From positions 19,147 through 83,146 of the forward strand of contig JAGFZV010000012.1 in NCBI GenBank assembly GCA_017889545.1: DNA of 64,000 bases. The letters run 5' to 3'. The stretch comes from Bacillota bacterium. Its GTDB lineage: Bacteria; Bacillota; Negativicutes; CTSoil-072. Below the pieces are notes generated by a model. That model searched no databases, was not told the DNA's origin, and saw only the letters and a program-made list of their open reading frames with translations. How positions within the stretch are numbered: the first letter of the stretch is position 1; every line of letters starts with the position of its first letter. A program made the translations under genes and the position numbers. Shown here in pieces: positions 34,210 through 42,510 of this stretch.

Positions 34210-35181
34210 TTATAATAAATAATTAAATAGGTAACCGGTAAATAAAATGCCGCAGCCAACGATGCCGATAAAAACAGCTAATAATTTTGGTTTTAATACT
34301 TGGCGTAAAATAATCATCTCAGGAAGGCTTAAGGCGGTAATCGACATCATGAAAGCCAAGGCAGTTCCCATGGCAACACCGGCTCTCGTCAGTTCACTGA
34401 TTAAGGGAATTACTCCAGCCGCATTGGAATAGAGCGGTATGCCTATCAGGACAGCAACAAAAACTGCAAACGGGTTATCGGCCCCGGCGTACTCGGCCAG
34501 CGTTCCGGCTGGGACCCAACCGTGGATCCAAGCGCCAACTCCAATACCGACAACAACGTATATCCAGATTTTTTTCAGCAAATCACGGGTAAAATTCCAT
34601 GCATCCGATAACCGTTCTTTCATAGTTGGTTCAGGAAGCGAAAATCCGGCATTGTTGCTGCGCTGAAGCTCATATACATATCCTTCAACATATTTTTCGA
34701 GCTTTAAACGGCCAATTAAAATTCCGCATACGATCGCAATCACTTCACCGGATATAAGATAAATTACAGCAATTTTCAAACCAAACATTCCATACAACAG
34801 AACGAGTGCGATTTCATTGACCATAGGGGCTGCTATTAAGTAAGAAAACGTGACACCAAGCGGAATGCCCGCTTCAACAAAACCAATAAATAAGGGTACT
34901 GCAGAACAGGAACAGAACGGTGTGACGATGCCAAGCAAAGCAGCTAAGACATGACCTATCAATGTATTGCCTTTGTTTCTTGCCAGAATTTCCCGAGTTT
35001 TTTCCGGTGAGAAAAAACTGCGGATGAAGGTGATAGCATAAATGATGATTAATAATAAGATAAATATTTTAATCGTGTCAAAAATGAAAAAGTTGAGAGC
35101 ATCGCCTGCCTTGCTGCCGGTTTGCAGCTTAAAAACTGAATATACAAGCCAATCTGCCAATTGTTGTACAGGAGTAAACAT
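34210..35181 (-). CDS. Permease of the SO_0444/ArsP (DUF318) family
   Basis: 323 residues with about eight hydrophobic helices. The family motif TPFCSCSAVPLFIGFVEAG (C90, C92) sits at the end of a helix and is repeated in degenerate form by IGIPLYSNAAGVIPLI in the second half; IAAPMVNEIALV is also conserved. ArsP-type members export trivalent organoarsenicals; others are only called permeases. The start at 35181 is preferred over 35187 because AAGGAGA then has 8-base spacing. It sits between the ArsR-type gene and the thioredoxin gene. Confidence 0.9.
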   Translation of the reverse strand: MFTPVQQLADWLVYSVFKLQTGSKAGDALNFFIFDTIKIFILLLIIIYAITFIRSFFSPEKTREILARNKGNTLIGHVLAALLGIVTPFCSCSAVPLFIGFVEAGIPLGVTFSYLIAAPMVNEIALVLLYGMFGLKIAVIYLISGEVIAIVCGILIGRLKLEKYVEGYVYELQRSNNAGFSLPEPTMKERLSDAWNFTRDLLKKIWIYVVVGIGVGAWIHGWVPAGTLAEYAGADNPFAVFVAVLIGIPLYSNAAGVIPLISELTRAGVAMGTALAFMMSITALSLPEMIILRQVLKPKLLAVFIGIVGCGILFTGYLFNYLL

Positions 35182-35195
35182 GAACATTCTCCTTA

Positions 35196-35552
35196 TTAAG
35201 AGTTATTTTCAAGCCAGTCGCACGGCATGCCTTTATGTTGGCAATCTAACAGCCGTTCTAAGTCTTCTTTGCACTTTGCTTCATTATTTATTTCTTGAGA
35301 TAGAATGGTTCGCAGGAACGGATATTCCGCCAGGATCACAGGATTGATTTGGTAAGATACCCATTGTGCTTTTTTAGATGAGATGACGAAATTCGCATCT
35401 GTTAATTTCCCTAAGTGTCTGGAAATGTTCGATTGAGTTGCACTTAATGCATACGTGATTTCACAGACGCATAGTTCAGAGTAGTTAAGCAAATTTAAGA
35501 TACGGAGTCTTGTTTCGTCACCTAATACTTTAAAAATTTTAACAAGTTTCAT
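35196..35552 (-). CDS. ArsR/SmtB-family metalloid-responsive repressor
   Basis: 118 residues, winged helix. Helix alpha-3 region ELCVCEI (C28, C30) is the classic As(III)/Sb(III) site of ArsR, followed by the recognition helix TQSNISRHLGKL. The C-terminus adds three cysteines (CKEDLERLLDCQHKGMPCDW) that may provide further thiol ligands. An AAGGAGAC site precedes its ATG. It heads the reverse-strand cassette and has palindromes over its promoter, consistent with self-repression relieved by arsenite. Confidence 0.93.
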   Translation of the reverse strand: MKLVKIFKVLGDETRLRILNLLNYSELCVCEITYALSATQSNISRHLGKLTDANFVISSKKAQWVSYQINPVILAEYPFLRTILSQEINNEAKCKEDLERLLDCQHKGMPCDWLENNS

Positions 35553-35572
35553 AATGTCTCCTTATTATTTAC

Positions 35573-35615
35573 ATATGATCATATACTCATATAATAATGC
35601 AATAATTATTATATG
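35573..35615. promoter_or_regulatory. ArsR-type operator palindromes
   Basis: Two dyads: the perfect 12-base palindrome ATATGATCATAT (35573-35584), and CATATAATAAT (35588-35598) with ATTATTATATG (35605-35615) as a perfect 11-base inverted repeat. The second covers the -10 and spacer of the reverse promoter and the first lies just downstream, as expected for repression. Confidence 0.68.
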
Positions 35616-35619
35616 TCAA
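35591..35619 (-). promoter_or_regulatory. Promoter of the arsR-permease-thioredoxin cassette
   Basis: On the - strand, TTGACA (35619-35614), 17 bases, then TATTAT (35596-35591). It lies about 40 bases before the ArsR-type start. Confidence 0.82.
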
Positions 35620-35760
35620 GAGACATTCGATTGGATGATCAGTCCTGGATTGTAAAAATGATGAAAAATCCTGTAAAACCAGAATGGAAAAAAAGGGAAA
35701 AATTAGATTATGTAGAATTGAGATAGTTGCGAAGCATGCTCAAAGCACAGGGACTTTCTT

Positions 35761-36669
35761 ATGAAAAGGATGATGGATGTGGATACTTATGTCGACGAAT
35801 TCATCAATTATCTTGCGGTAGAAAGGGGTTTGGCTCAGAATACATTGGAATCATATGGAAGAGATATACGTCAGTTATCTGAATATCTAAAACAAAATAA
35901 TCTAGGATTGTTACAAGATACTAGCCGGGTAACAATTATGCATTATTTTAACACATTGAAATCTCAGGGCCGGGCAATGTCGAGTATTTCTCGAAACCTA
36001 GCGGCAATTAAGGCATTCTATCAATACTTGATGCGAGAGCGATACATTCAGCGCGATCCGGTAGCAAGCATGGAATCGCCTAAATTGGAGAAAAAGCTGC
36101 CCAAAGTGTTGACCGTAAATGAAATTGACAGGCTTTTGAAACAGCCCGCTGTTCGTTCGGTGGCTGGTATTCGGGACAAAGCAATGTTGGAATTATTATA
36201 TGCTACAGGGATACGGGTGTCCGAACTGATTTCGCTTACTATTTCGGATGTTAATCTGGAACTGGGGTATATTAAATGTTATGGAAAAGGATCAAAGGAA
36301 CGCATTGTCCCGTTAGGGTCAATTGCTGCGCAATGTGTTAGGGACTATCTTGCCAGGGGGAGAAATAAGTTACTCCGAACTGCTGATATGCAAGCACTGT
36401 TTCTTAATCAACACGGAAAGCAGCTTACCCGTCAGGGTTTTTGGAAGATTATTAAAAGATATGCTGGAGAGGCCAATATCCAAAAAGAAATTACTCCTCA
36501 TACCCTTCGACATTCTTTTGCAACTCATTTATTAGAAAATGGGGCGGATTTGCGATCTGTCCAAGAAATGTTAGGACATGCGGATATTTCTACAACGCAA
36601 ATATATACCCATATAACCAATAAGCATTTGCAAGAAGTATATGATAAGACGCATCCTCGCGCCCGATGA
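35761..36669 (+). CDS. xerD: Tyrosine recombinase XerD
   Basis: 302 residues: an N-terminal SAM-like DNA-binding domain (YLAVERGLAQNTLESYGRDI) and a catalytic domain with the RHRHY set: R in ATGIRVSEL, K in YGKGSKER, HTLRHSFATHLL, then LGHADISTTQIYTH with the nucleophilic Tyr. XerC/D resolve chromosome dimers at dif. ATGs at 35761, 35770 and 35773 and GTG 35779 are all possible; spacing to AAAAGG favours the last ones. The xerD-pdp order recalls the Bacillus xerD-drm-pupG-dacF region. The 190 bases before it hold only the reverse promoter/operator and no gene. Confidence 0.94.
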   Translation: MKRMMDVDTYVDEFINYLAVERGLAQNTLESYGRDIRQLSEYLKQNNLGLLQDTSRVTIMHYFNTLKSQGRAMSSISRNLAAIKAFYQYLMRERYIQRDPVASMESPKLEKKLPKVLTVNEIDRLLKQPAVRSVAGIRDKAMLELLYATGIRVSELISLTISDVNLELGYIKCYGKGSKERIVPLGSIAAQCVRDYLARGRNKLLRTADMQALFLNQHGKQLTRQGFWKIIKRYAGEANIQKEITPHTLRHSFATHLLENGADLRSVQEMLGHADISTTQIYTHITNKHLQEVYDKTHPRAR

Positions 36670-36698
36670 CAATATGGTTCGAAGGAGGTTTTTCAACG

Positions 36699-38030
36699 TT
36701 GACGATGCGGATAGTAGATATTATTGCCAGAAAACGTGATGGAAAGGACTTGACGCCAGAAGAAATCAATTATATGGTGCAAGGTTTAACGGCCGGTACG
36801 GTTCCTGATTATCAAGTCAGCGCATGGTTGATGGCTGTTTATTTAAAAGGAATGACATTGGAAGAGATCGTTGCATTAACGATGGCTATGGCACAATCGG
36901 GGCGGATGGTTGATTTAAGCGGGATACCCGGTGTCAAAATCGATAAGCACAGCACTGGCGGAGTTGGCGACACAACTACGCTTGTTGTAGCTCCCATTGT
37001 TGCTGCCGCGGGTATTCCGGTAGCGAAAATGTCTGGACGGGGCTTAGGATTTACCGGCGGAACAATTGATAAATTGGAAGCGATTCCCGGATTTTCACCC
37101 GCGCTCGAAATGCCTTCTTTTTTGCGACAAATTCGTCGTCATCATTTGGCGGTAATCAGTCAAACCGGTGACTTGGCACCGGCTGATGGATTGTTGTATG
37201 CTTTGCGTGATGTCACTGCGACAGTCGAAAGTATTCCTTTGATAGCATCATCAATTATGAGTAAAAAAATTGCAGCTGGTGCGGATAAAATATTGTTGGA
37301 TGTCAAAGTTGGAAACGGCGCTTTTATGCATGACTTGCAGGATGCTGTTTTGTTGGCACAAACTATGGTGAATATCGGCAGAGTGAGTGGCAGAGAGACA
37401 ATCGCGCTTCTTACCGGGATGGATGAACCACTTGGTTGTGCAGTGGGCAATGGGCTGGAAGTTCAGGAAGCAATCGACATTTTAAGCGGGAAAGTGCAAG
37501 GGCGATTACGCGACCTTTGTCTTATGCTGGCAGCTTATATGTTGGTCATGGCAAAAGCAGAAAATACGATCTCTGAAGGACGCGAAAAAGCGATCCGTTT
37601 ACTTGATGACGGTAGTGCATTGAGAAAATTCGTAGATTTCATTACGGCGCAAGGCGGCAATCCGGAGGCGGTTGTTAATCCGGCCTTGTTGCCGGCCGCG
37701 CAATTTCAAAGGGAAGTTGTGGCTGCCCGTGATGGTTATATTCAAAGCATAAACACGGCAGAAATCGGGTACAGTGCGGTTGTCCTGGGAGCTGGAAGGG
37801 AATTCAAGGGACAGCAGATTGACTTGGCCGCCGGGTTGGTTATGAAGTGCCGTGTAGGCGATTATGTTGCCAGAAACCAACCGTTAGCAGTGTTGCATTC
37901 AAATCGGCATGATGTTTTGGAACCGACAAGCGAGAAGGTCGTGGAGGCAATTGCTATTGGCGATCGGCCAGTGTCTCCCACACAGTTGATACTGGGTTTT
38001 GTTGATGATGCTGGACTGCATTTGAATTAA
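36699..38030 (+). CDS. pdp: Pyrimidine-nucleoside (thymidine) phosphorylase
   Basis: 443 residues. Starts RIVDIIARKRDGKDLTPEEI; active-site signature KIDKHSTGGVGDTTTLVVAP and SGRGLGFTGGTIDKLEAIPG; C-terminal domain with H-rich VLEP end. It splits uridine, thymidine and deoxyuridine with phosphate for nucleoside salvage. The AAGGAGG site (36682-36688) has 10-base spacing to TTG 36699, and 16 to ATG 36705; the TTG is preferred. It begins close to the xerD stop. Confidence 0.95.
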   Translation: MTMRIVDIIARKRDGKDLTPEEINYMVQGLTAGTVPDYQVSAWLMAVYLKGMTLEEIVALTMAMAQSGRMVDLSGIPGVKIDKHSTGGVGDTTTLVVAPIVAAAGIPVAKMSGRGLGFTGGTIDKLEAIPGFSPALEMPSFLRQIRRHHLAVISQTGDLAPADGLLYALRDVTATVESIPLIASSIMSKKIAAGADKILLDVKVGNGAFMHDLQDAVLLAQTMVNIGRVSGRETIALLTGMDEPLGCAVGNGLEVQEAIDILSGKVQGRLRDLCLMLAAYMLVMAKAENTISEGREKAIRLLDDGSALRKFVDFITAQGGNPEAVVNPALLPAAQFQREVVAARDGYIQSINTAEIGYSAVVLGAGREFKGQQIDLAAGLVMKCRVGDYVARNQPLAVLHSNRHDVLEPTSEKVVEAIAIGDRPVSPTQLILGFVDDAGLHLN

Positions 38031-38078
38031 AAGAACGAATTTCTTCATGCATCTTCCATAATATCCCATGACCATATG

Positions 38079-38107
38079 TTGACATCAAGATGGAATTATA
38101 ATACAAT
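38079..38107 (+). promoter_or_regulatory. Promoter of a short leader/small RNA
   Basis: TTGACA (38079-38084), 17 bases, TACAAT (38102-38107). Transcription from about 38114 would meet the terminator at 38183-38215 after only about 100 bases. Confidence 0.62.
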
Positions 38108-38113
38108 AAAAAA

Positions 38114-38215
38114 TGTTTTATAATCGTTGTGTAGTTGCGGATCGCATTAATATGGTGAGGTACTACTTTTTTTGTTACAATTGACGGCTGTGAAAATGCA
38201 TTCACAGTCGTTTTT
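38114..38215 (+). ncRNA. Putative ~100-nt transcript with mini-ORF, between pdp and the M50 protease gene
   Basis: The segment is bounded by a good promoter and an intrinsic terminator. It contains a 10-codon frame at 38152-38184 reading MVRYYFFCYN, in which five of ten codons are Tyr or Phe and whose stop codon touches the terminator stem. No clear ribosome-binding site precedes it. It may be an attenuator leader for the M50 protease-trpS operon, a small RNA, or a chance frame. The rest of the 38031-38358 gap shows no gene. Confidence 0.4.
38183..38215 (+). terminator. Rho-independent terminator upstream of the M50 protease gene
   Basis: GACGGCTGTGAA (38183-38194) pairs with 38201-38212 (12 pairs, two G-T) around a 6-base loop, followed by TTTTTA. 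It would end either the short transcript or read-through from pdp. Confidence 0.85.
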
Positions 38216-38358
38216 AGTTGTTATTCCTGCAAAATGGTAGTTGTAATCGCAATTCATTGATGAATTTCGTTTCAGTTTTGCCGCTTGCCTATCGCTTGAT
38301 TTTATGTAACAATGAATAAGATGGTTTTACTGGGAAAAGAGGACAAGGAGGAACACGC

Positions 38359-38979
38359 GTGTTTGGTTTTGATGCAGACATGATTTTTCGAATTCCGGCT
38401 TTACTGATTGCGTTGACAATCCATGAATTTGCTCATGCCGCTGTAGCGGTGCGTATGGGTGATCCTACACCGCGATTGTTGGGCCGGTTAACTTTAAATC
38501 CAATTGCTCATCTTGATCCCGTGGGATTGATCATGTTGTGGCTGTTTCAGTTTGGCTGGGCCAAGCCGGTTCCGGTGAATTCAGGCTATTTTCAAGATGC
38601 CCGCAAAGGGATGATGCTGGTGTCTTTCGCTGGCCCGGGGGCCAACATTTTGTTGGCATTTGTTACAGCAGTATTGCTTGGACTGTTAGTCAAACTAGGA
38701 ATGTTGACTCCTGTTTGGAGTAAAATTCTTTTACTGACATACAGCTATAATCTCTTATTTGCTGTATTCAATTTACTTCCGATTCCGCCACTTGACGGCT
38801 CAAAGATTGTCGGCAGTATGCTTCCAGCCTCTCAAGCGAATACTTTTGAACGAATAGAGCGCTACGGGCCTTTTATTTTAATTGCTTTAATTTATCTTGG
38901 TATTGTCGGTGCCGTTATTCATCCGATACAATTAGGAATATCTTATATAATTCATTCTATTGTGATGTTGTTTTTCTAA
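38359..38979 (+). CDS. Site-2 protease family (M50) membrane metalloprotease
   Basis: 206 residues, about five transmembrane segments. The zinc motif HEFAHA is near residue 20, NPIAHLDPVG follows, and the third ligand region is LLPIPPLDGSKI. This compact form (YwhC/FpvA type) cuts membrane-embedded substrates; targets are unknown. GTG 38359 follows AAGGAGG. It is 17 bases upstream of trpS, a pairing common in Firmicutes. Confidence 0.93.
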   Translation: MFGFDADMIFRIPALLIALTIHEFAHAAVAVRMGDPTPRLLGRLTLNPIAHLDPVGLIMLWLFQFGWAKPVPVNSGYFQDARKGMMLVSFAGPGANILLAFVTAVLLGLLVKLGMLTPVWSKILLLTYSYNLLFAVFNLLPIPPLDGSKIVGSMLPASQANTFERIERYGPFILIALIYLGIVGAVIHPIQLGISYIIHSIVMLFF

Positions 38980-38996
38980 TGGGAGGAGAGATTTTT

Positions 38997-39986
38997 ATGA
39001 CAAAAGGGCGTATTTTTAGTGGCATGCAGCCTTCAGGAAAGTTTCATCTTGGCAATTATTTTGGTGCATTGGACAATTGGGTGAAATTGCAAAAAGAGTA
39101 CGAGTGTTTTTTTTCAATCGTTGACTGGCATGCATTGACATCTTCTTTTGAAGATACGTCGAGATTGCCGGAATATATTCACGATATGGCTTTGGATTGG
39201 CTAAGTGCTGGCCTTGATCCGGAAAAAAATGTAATTTTTGTTCAGTCGCAAGTGAAGGAACATGCAGAATTGCATCTTCTATTGTCAATGATTACTCCAT
39301 TATCTTGGCTCGAACGGGTTCCAACCTACAAAGACAAATTAATCCAATTGGGATCGCAAGGCAAAGATATTAATACGTATGGTTTTTTAGGCTACCCGGA
39401 ACTGATGACGGCGGATATTATCCTATATAAGGCGGATACTGTGCCGGTCGGGGAAGATCAAGTACCGCATTTGGAATTGACACGAGAAATATTACGGCGT
39501 TTTAATTATCTTTATCAGCCGATTTTTCCGGAGCCTAAACCTTATCTTAGCAAAGCTTCTCTTTTGCCTGGAATTGACGGCAGAAAAATGAGTAAATCTT
39601 ATGGAAATGAAATCAGTTTTTCGGCGAATCCGGATGAACTTCGTTCGCGTGTAATGCTGATGATTACTGATCCGCAACGGGTGAAAAAAAGTGATCCTGG
39701 TCATCCGGAAGTTTGCACAGTGTTTTCCTTCCACAAATTATTTAATTCCGGTGAAATTTCAAAAGTTAGTGAGGATTGCCGTAATGCATCTGTAGGCTGT
39801 GTACAATGCAAAAAAATGCTGGCGGAAAAAATGGTTGACATGCTAGCTGACGTTCACGCTCGTCGTCGTGAATTGGAAAATAATCCTGGAAGAGTTCGGG
39901 AAATTCTCGCATATGGCGCCGAACGAGCTCGCAAAGTGGCAGCGGCCACGATGGAGGAAGTTCGGGCGGCTATGCATTTGGCCTGA
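38997..39986 (+). CDS. trpS: Tryptophanyl-tRNA synthetase
   Basis: Class I synthetase, 329 residues. The HIGH-like motif is HLGN in GMQPSGKFHLGNYFGAL, and the KMSKS loop is GRKMSKSYGNEI. The MTADIILYKADTVPVGEDQ stretch is characteristic. ATG 38997 follows GGGAGGAG. No T-box is present upstream. It is followed after 2 bases by scpA. Confidence 0.97.
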   Translation: MTKGRIFSGMQPSGKFHLGNYFGALDNWVKLQKEYECFFSIVDWHALTSSFEDTSRLPEYIHDMALDWLSAGLDPEKNVIFVQSQVKEHAELHLLLSMITPLSWLERVPTYKDKLIQLGSQGKDINTYGFLGYPELMTADIILYKADTVPVGEDQVPHLELTREILRRFNYLYQPIFPEPKPYLSKASLLPGIDGRKMSKSYGNEISFSANPDELRSRVMLMITDPQRVKKSDPGHPEVCTVFSFHKLFNSGEISKVSEDCRNASVGCVQCKKMLAEKMVDMLADVHARRRELENNPGRVREILAYGAERARKVAAATMEEVRAAMHLA

Positions 39987-39988
39987 TT

Positions 39989-40711
39989 ATGGGTGAATAC
40001 ACGATCAAATTACAAACCTTTGAGGGACCATTGGCTCTTTTAATGCATATGATTGAAAAAGATCAAATTGATATTTATGATATTCCAATCATGAAAATTA
40101 CAGAACAGTACTTGCATTATTTAGATACAATGGAAGAATTTAATATTCATATTGCGAGTGAATTTCTGGTGATGGCGGCAACCCTATTGCAAATAAAATC
40201 CCGTCTTCTTTTGCCGCGCCCGCCCTTAGTTGTTGTGGAAGAAGAAGATCCCCGCCAGGAATTAGTAGATCGTTTATTGGAATATCGCATGTTCAAACAG
40301 GCTTCTCAATTTTTGGAACGTTTAGCGCAAAACCGGGAACGGTATATAGCCAGGCAGCCGCAGGAGTTTGCCTCGCAGTTACTGTTGCCGACGGGGTTGC
40401 AAATTGATAGCCTGATTACCGCTTTCGCGGCAGTATGGGAAAGCAAAGAAGAGGAATACTCGCTTGTGACCCGGGATGAAGTCAGTGTGCAAGATAAAAT
40501 GTATGCGATTATTCATAAACTTCATCAACATGAAGGCGAAATTGAATTTTTAAAGATGATGGAATTCACTCGTAGTCGTGGAGAAGTGGTAGCGTTGTTT
40601 TTAGCGTTGCTGGAACTTATTCGCCTAAAAAGAGTACAGGTTCGGCAGAATGCCGGATTTGGTCCCATTTATTTGATGCTGAGGGAGCAGTGGTCCGACG
40701 ATGTTTTATAA
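39989..40711 (+). CDS. scpA: Segregation and condensation protein A
   Basis: Kleisin subunit that bridges the SMC dimer, 240 residues. It starts with the conserved FEGPLALLMHMIEKDQIDIYDIP and has LVMAATLLQIKSRLLLP; the C-terminal winged helix binds the SMC head. It overlaps scpB by 11 bases, so the two subunits are made together. Confidence 0.97.
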   Translation: MGEYTIKLQTFEGPLALLMHMIEKDQIDIYDIPIMKITEQYLHYLDTMEEFNIHIASEFLVMAATLLQIKSRLLLPRPPLVVVEEEDPRQELVDRLLEYRMFKQASQFLERLAQNRERYIARQPQEFASQLLLPTGLQIDSLITAFAAVWESKEEEYSLVTRDEVSVQDKMYAIIHKLHQHEGEIEFLKMMEFTRSRGEVVALFLALLELIRLKRVQVRQNAGFGPIYLMLREQWSDDVL

Positions 40712-41258
40712 TCATATGAAAAAAGCGGTGGAAGCGCTTCTTTTTGCCAATGGGCAACCTCTTTCTGCTGGTAAGATTGCTAAATTGCTGGAAATTCCGG
40801 AAGAATCGGTACTAACTTTGTTAGATAAACTAAATAATGACATGGAACATTCTGACCGCGGCCTGATTATTTTGGAAGTAGCCGGCGGGTTTCAGCTTTG
40901 CACAAAACCGGAATTGGCGTCTATTGTGGAAAAATTGGCTCATACACAAGAAGTAAGGCTGTCTTCCGCGGCAATGGAAACTTTGGCAATTATTGCATTT
41001 CGCCAACCGGTAACGCGACAGGAAGTGGAAGCGATCCGCGGTGTAAATGCCGATAAAATAGTAAGTAATTTGTTGGAACGGGGATACATCCGGGAAATGG
41101 GGCGCAAAGAAGCGATTGGCAGGCCGATATTATATGGTACGTCAGAACAATTTCTGCAAAGTTTTGGGTTGAAAGATTTGCACGATTTACCGCCTTTGGC
41201 TGATTTCTTGCGAGATTCGAGTTTATCAGCGCAGGAGAAGGATCAAAGCAGTTCATAA
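40701..41258 (+). CDS. scpB: Segregation and condensation protein B
   Basis: 185 residues, two winged-helix domains. Signatures: AVEALLFANGQPLSAGKIAKLL at the start and LETLAIIAFRQPVTRQEVEAIRGV-type sequence in the middle. It binds ScpA in the condensin complex. ATG 40701 or ATG 40716 may be the start. Its stop codon lies inside a terminator. Confidence 0.96.
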   Translation: MFYNHMKKAVEALLFANGQPLSAGKIAKLLEIPEESVLTLLDKLNNDMEHSDRGLIILEVAGGFQLCTKPELASIVEKLAHTQEVRLSSAAMETLAIIAFRQPVTRQEVEAIRGVNADKIVSNLLERGYIREMGRKEAIGRPILYGTSEQFLQSFGLKDLHDLPPLADFLRDSSLSAQEKDQSSS

Positions 41259-41277
41259 ATATGAGCTGCTTTCTTTT
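41245..41277 (+). terminator. Terminator after scpB
   Basis: AAAGCAGTTCAT (41245-41256) pairs with ATGAGCTGCTTT (41261-41272, one G-T) around AAAT, then TTCTTTT. Confidence 0.85.
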
Positions 41278-41330
41278 CGAAGAATGTTTTTGATCCGAAT
41301 TTACCACATATATGGAAAGGATTATGTGAA

Positions 41331-42482
41331 ATGATTCGAAAAGGATTCATTATCTTTTTAATAATAAGTTTCATTTTCCCGCAATTCGCTTTAGGGGCGA
41401 CTAAGCAAACAGCAAATCCTGATCTCAGTTCAAAAGCTGCTATTGTAATGGAGGCTTCTACAGGAAAAGTACTGTTTGCTTATAATGCGGAAGTGCGAAA
41501 TTTTCCTGCAAGTACCACAAAGATGATGACTTTGCTGACTGCACTGGAAAACGGCAATATGAACGAGATTGTGACAACAAGCCAGAATGCGGCCGGTGTG
41601 GAAGGATCCAGTCTATGGTTATCTCCAGGCGAAAAACTAAAACTAGTTGAATTATTATACGGAATGATGCTCATTTCAGGTAACGATGCAACTGTTGCAG
41701 TCGCAGAACATATTTCCGGCACAACAGACGCTTTTGCACGTTTGATGACTCAGAAAGCGCATGCAATTGGCGCTGTTCACACTAATTTTACGAACACAAG
41801 CGGATTGCCGGATCCAAATCATTATACCACGGCTCATGATTTGGCAAAGATTGCGGCTTACGGATTCAGAAATCCTTTGTTTGCCCAGATTGTCAGCACC
41901 AAACATGCGGTGATTCCTTGGGCGGGGAAAAACTTTGGGCGCGATTTATATAATGAGAATAAGATGCTTTGGAATTATGACGGAGCGAATGGTGTAAAGA
42001 CAGGGTATACGGAAGCTGCCGGACCTTGTTTGGTCAGCAGCGCCAAACGAGGAAATATTCAATTGGTAGCGGTGGTTCTCGATAGCAATCGGATGTGGCT
42101 TGACTCGAAGGCGTTATTGGATTATGGTTTTAGCAAGATTGAAACACAGTTGTTATACAGACAAAGCGAGGTCATAAAATCAATTCGTGTCAAAGATGGC
42201 GTAGACGATTTTTTGCCGCTTGCCGTTGCAGAAGATGTGGTTTTACCGGTATCCCTTGGCGATCGTGAAGATTTCACAGCAATTGTTGAAGCTCCGCAAA
42301 AATATTCTGCGCCGATCAGTGCCGGACAGCCTATTGGATCAATAAAATTGTTGTACCGGGGTCAGACATATGGATCGGTGGATCTCCTTGCGGCGCAAAC
42401 GATTGAGAGGAAATCCTTATTCGGGAAATTATGGACTTCATTGTGGAATGTTGTCACTTTTGTCATGCAAAAAATTGCCTGA
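41331..42482 (+). CDS. dacF: D-alanyl-D-alanine carboxypeptidase (PBP5/DacF family, S11)
   Basis: 383 residues, secreted. A signal peptide (residues 1-22, cleavage after ALG) is followed by the penicillin-binding fold: S61-T-T-K64, SGN 116-118 and KTG 223-225, then a C-terminal beta domain and an amphipathic end (LWNVVTFVMQKIA) that anchors it to the membrane. It trims the last D-alanine from peptidoglycan. DacF sits in the xerD-pdp-spoIIA region in Bacillus, so a role in forespore cortex is possible, but spoIIA is not here. Confidence 0.95.
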   Translation: MIRKGFIIFLIISFIFPQFALGATKQTANPDLSSKAAIVMEASTGKVLFAYNAEVRNFPASTTKMMTLLTALENGNMNEIVTTSQNAAGVEGSSLWLSPGEKLKLVELLYGMMLISGNDATVAVAEHISGTTDAFARLMTQKAHAIGAVHTNFTNTSGLPDPNHYTTAHDLAKIAAYGFRNPLFAQIVSTKHAVIPWAGKNFGRDLYNENKMLWNYDGANGVKTGYTEAAGPCLVSSAKRGNIQLVAVVLDSNRMWLDSKALLDYGFSKIETQLLYRQSEVIKSIRVKDGVDDFLPLAVAEDVVLPVSLGDREDFTAIVEAPQKYSAPISAGQPIGSIKLLYRGQTYGSVDLLAAQTIERKSLFGKLWTSLWNVVTFVMQKIA

Positions 42483-42510
42483 CAGCTACAAGACAAAAGG
42501 GGTGCTGGTT

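Noticed and set aside
35620..35760. Possible small gene in the gap before xerD
   Set aside because: No frame with a start and ribosome-binding site; no hairpin or tRNA-like structure seen.
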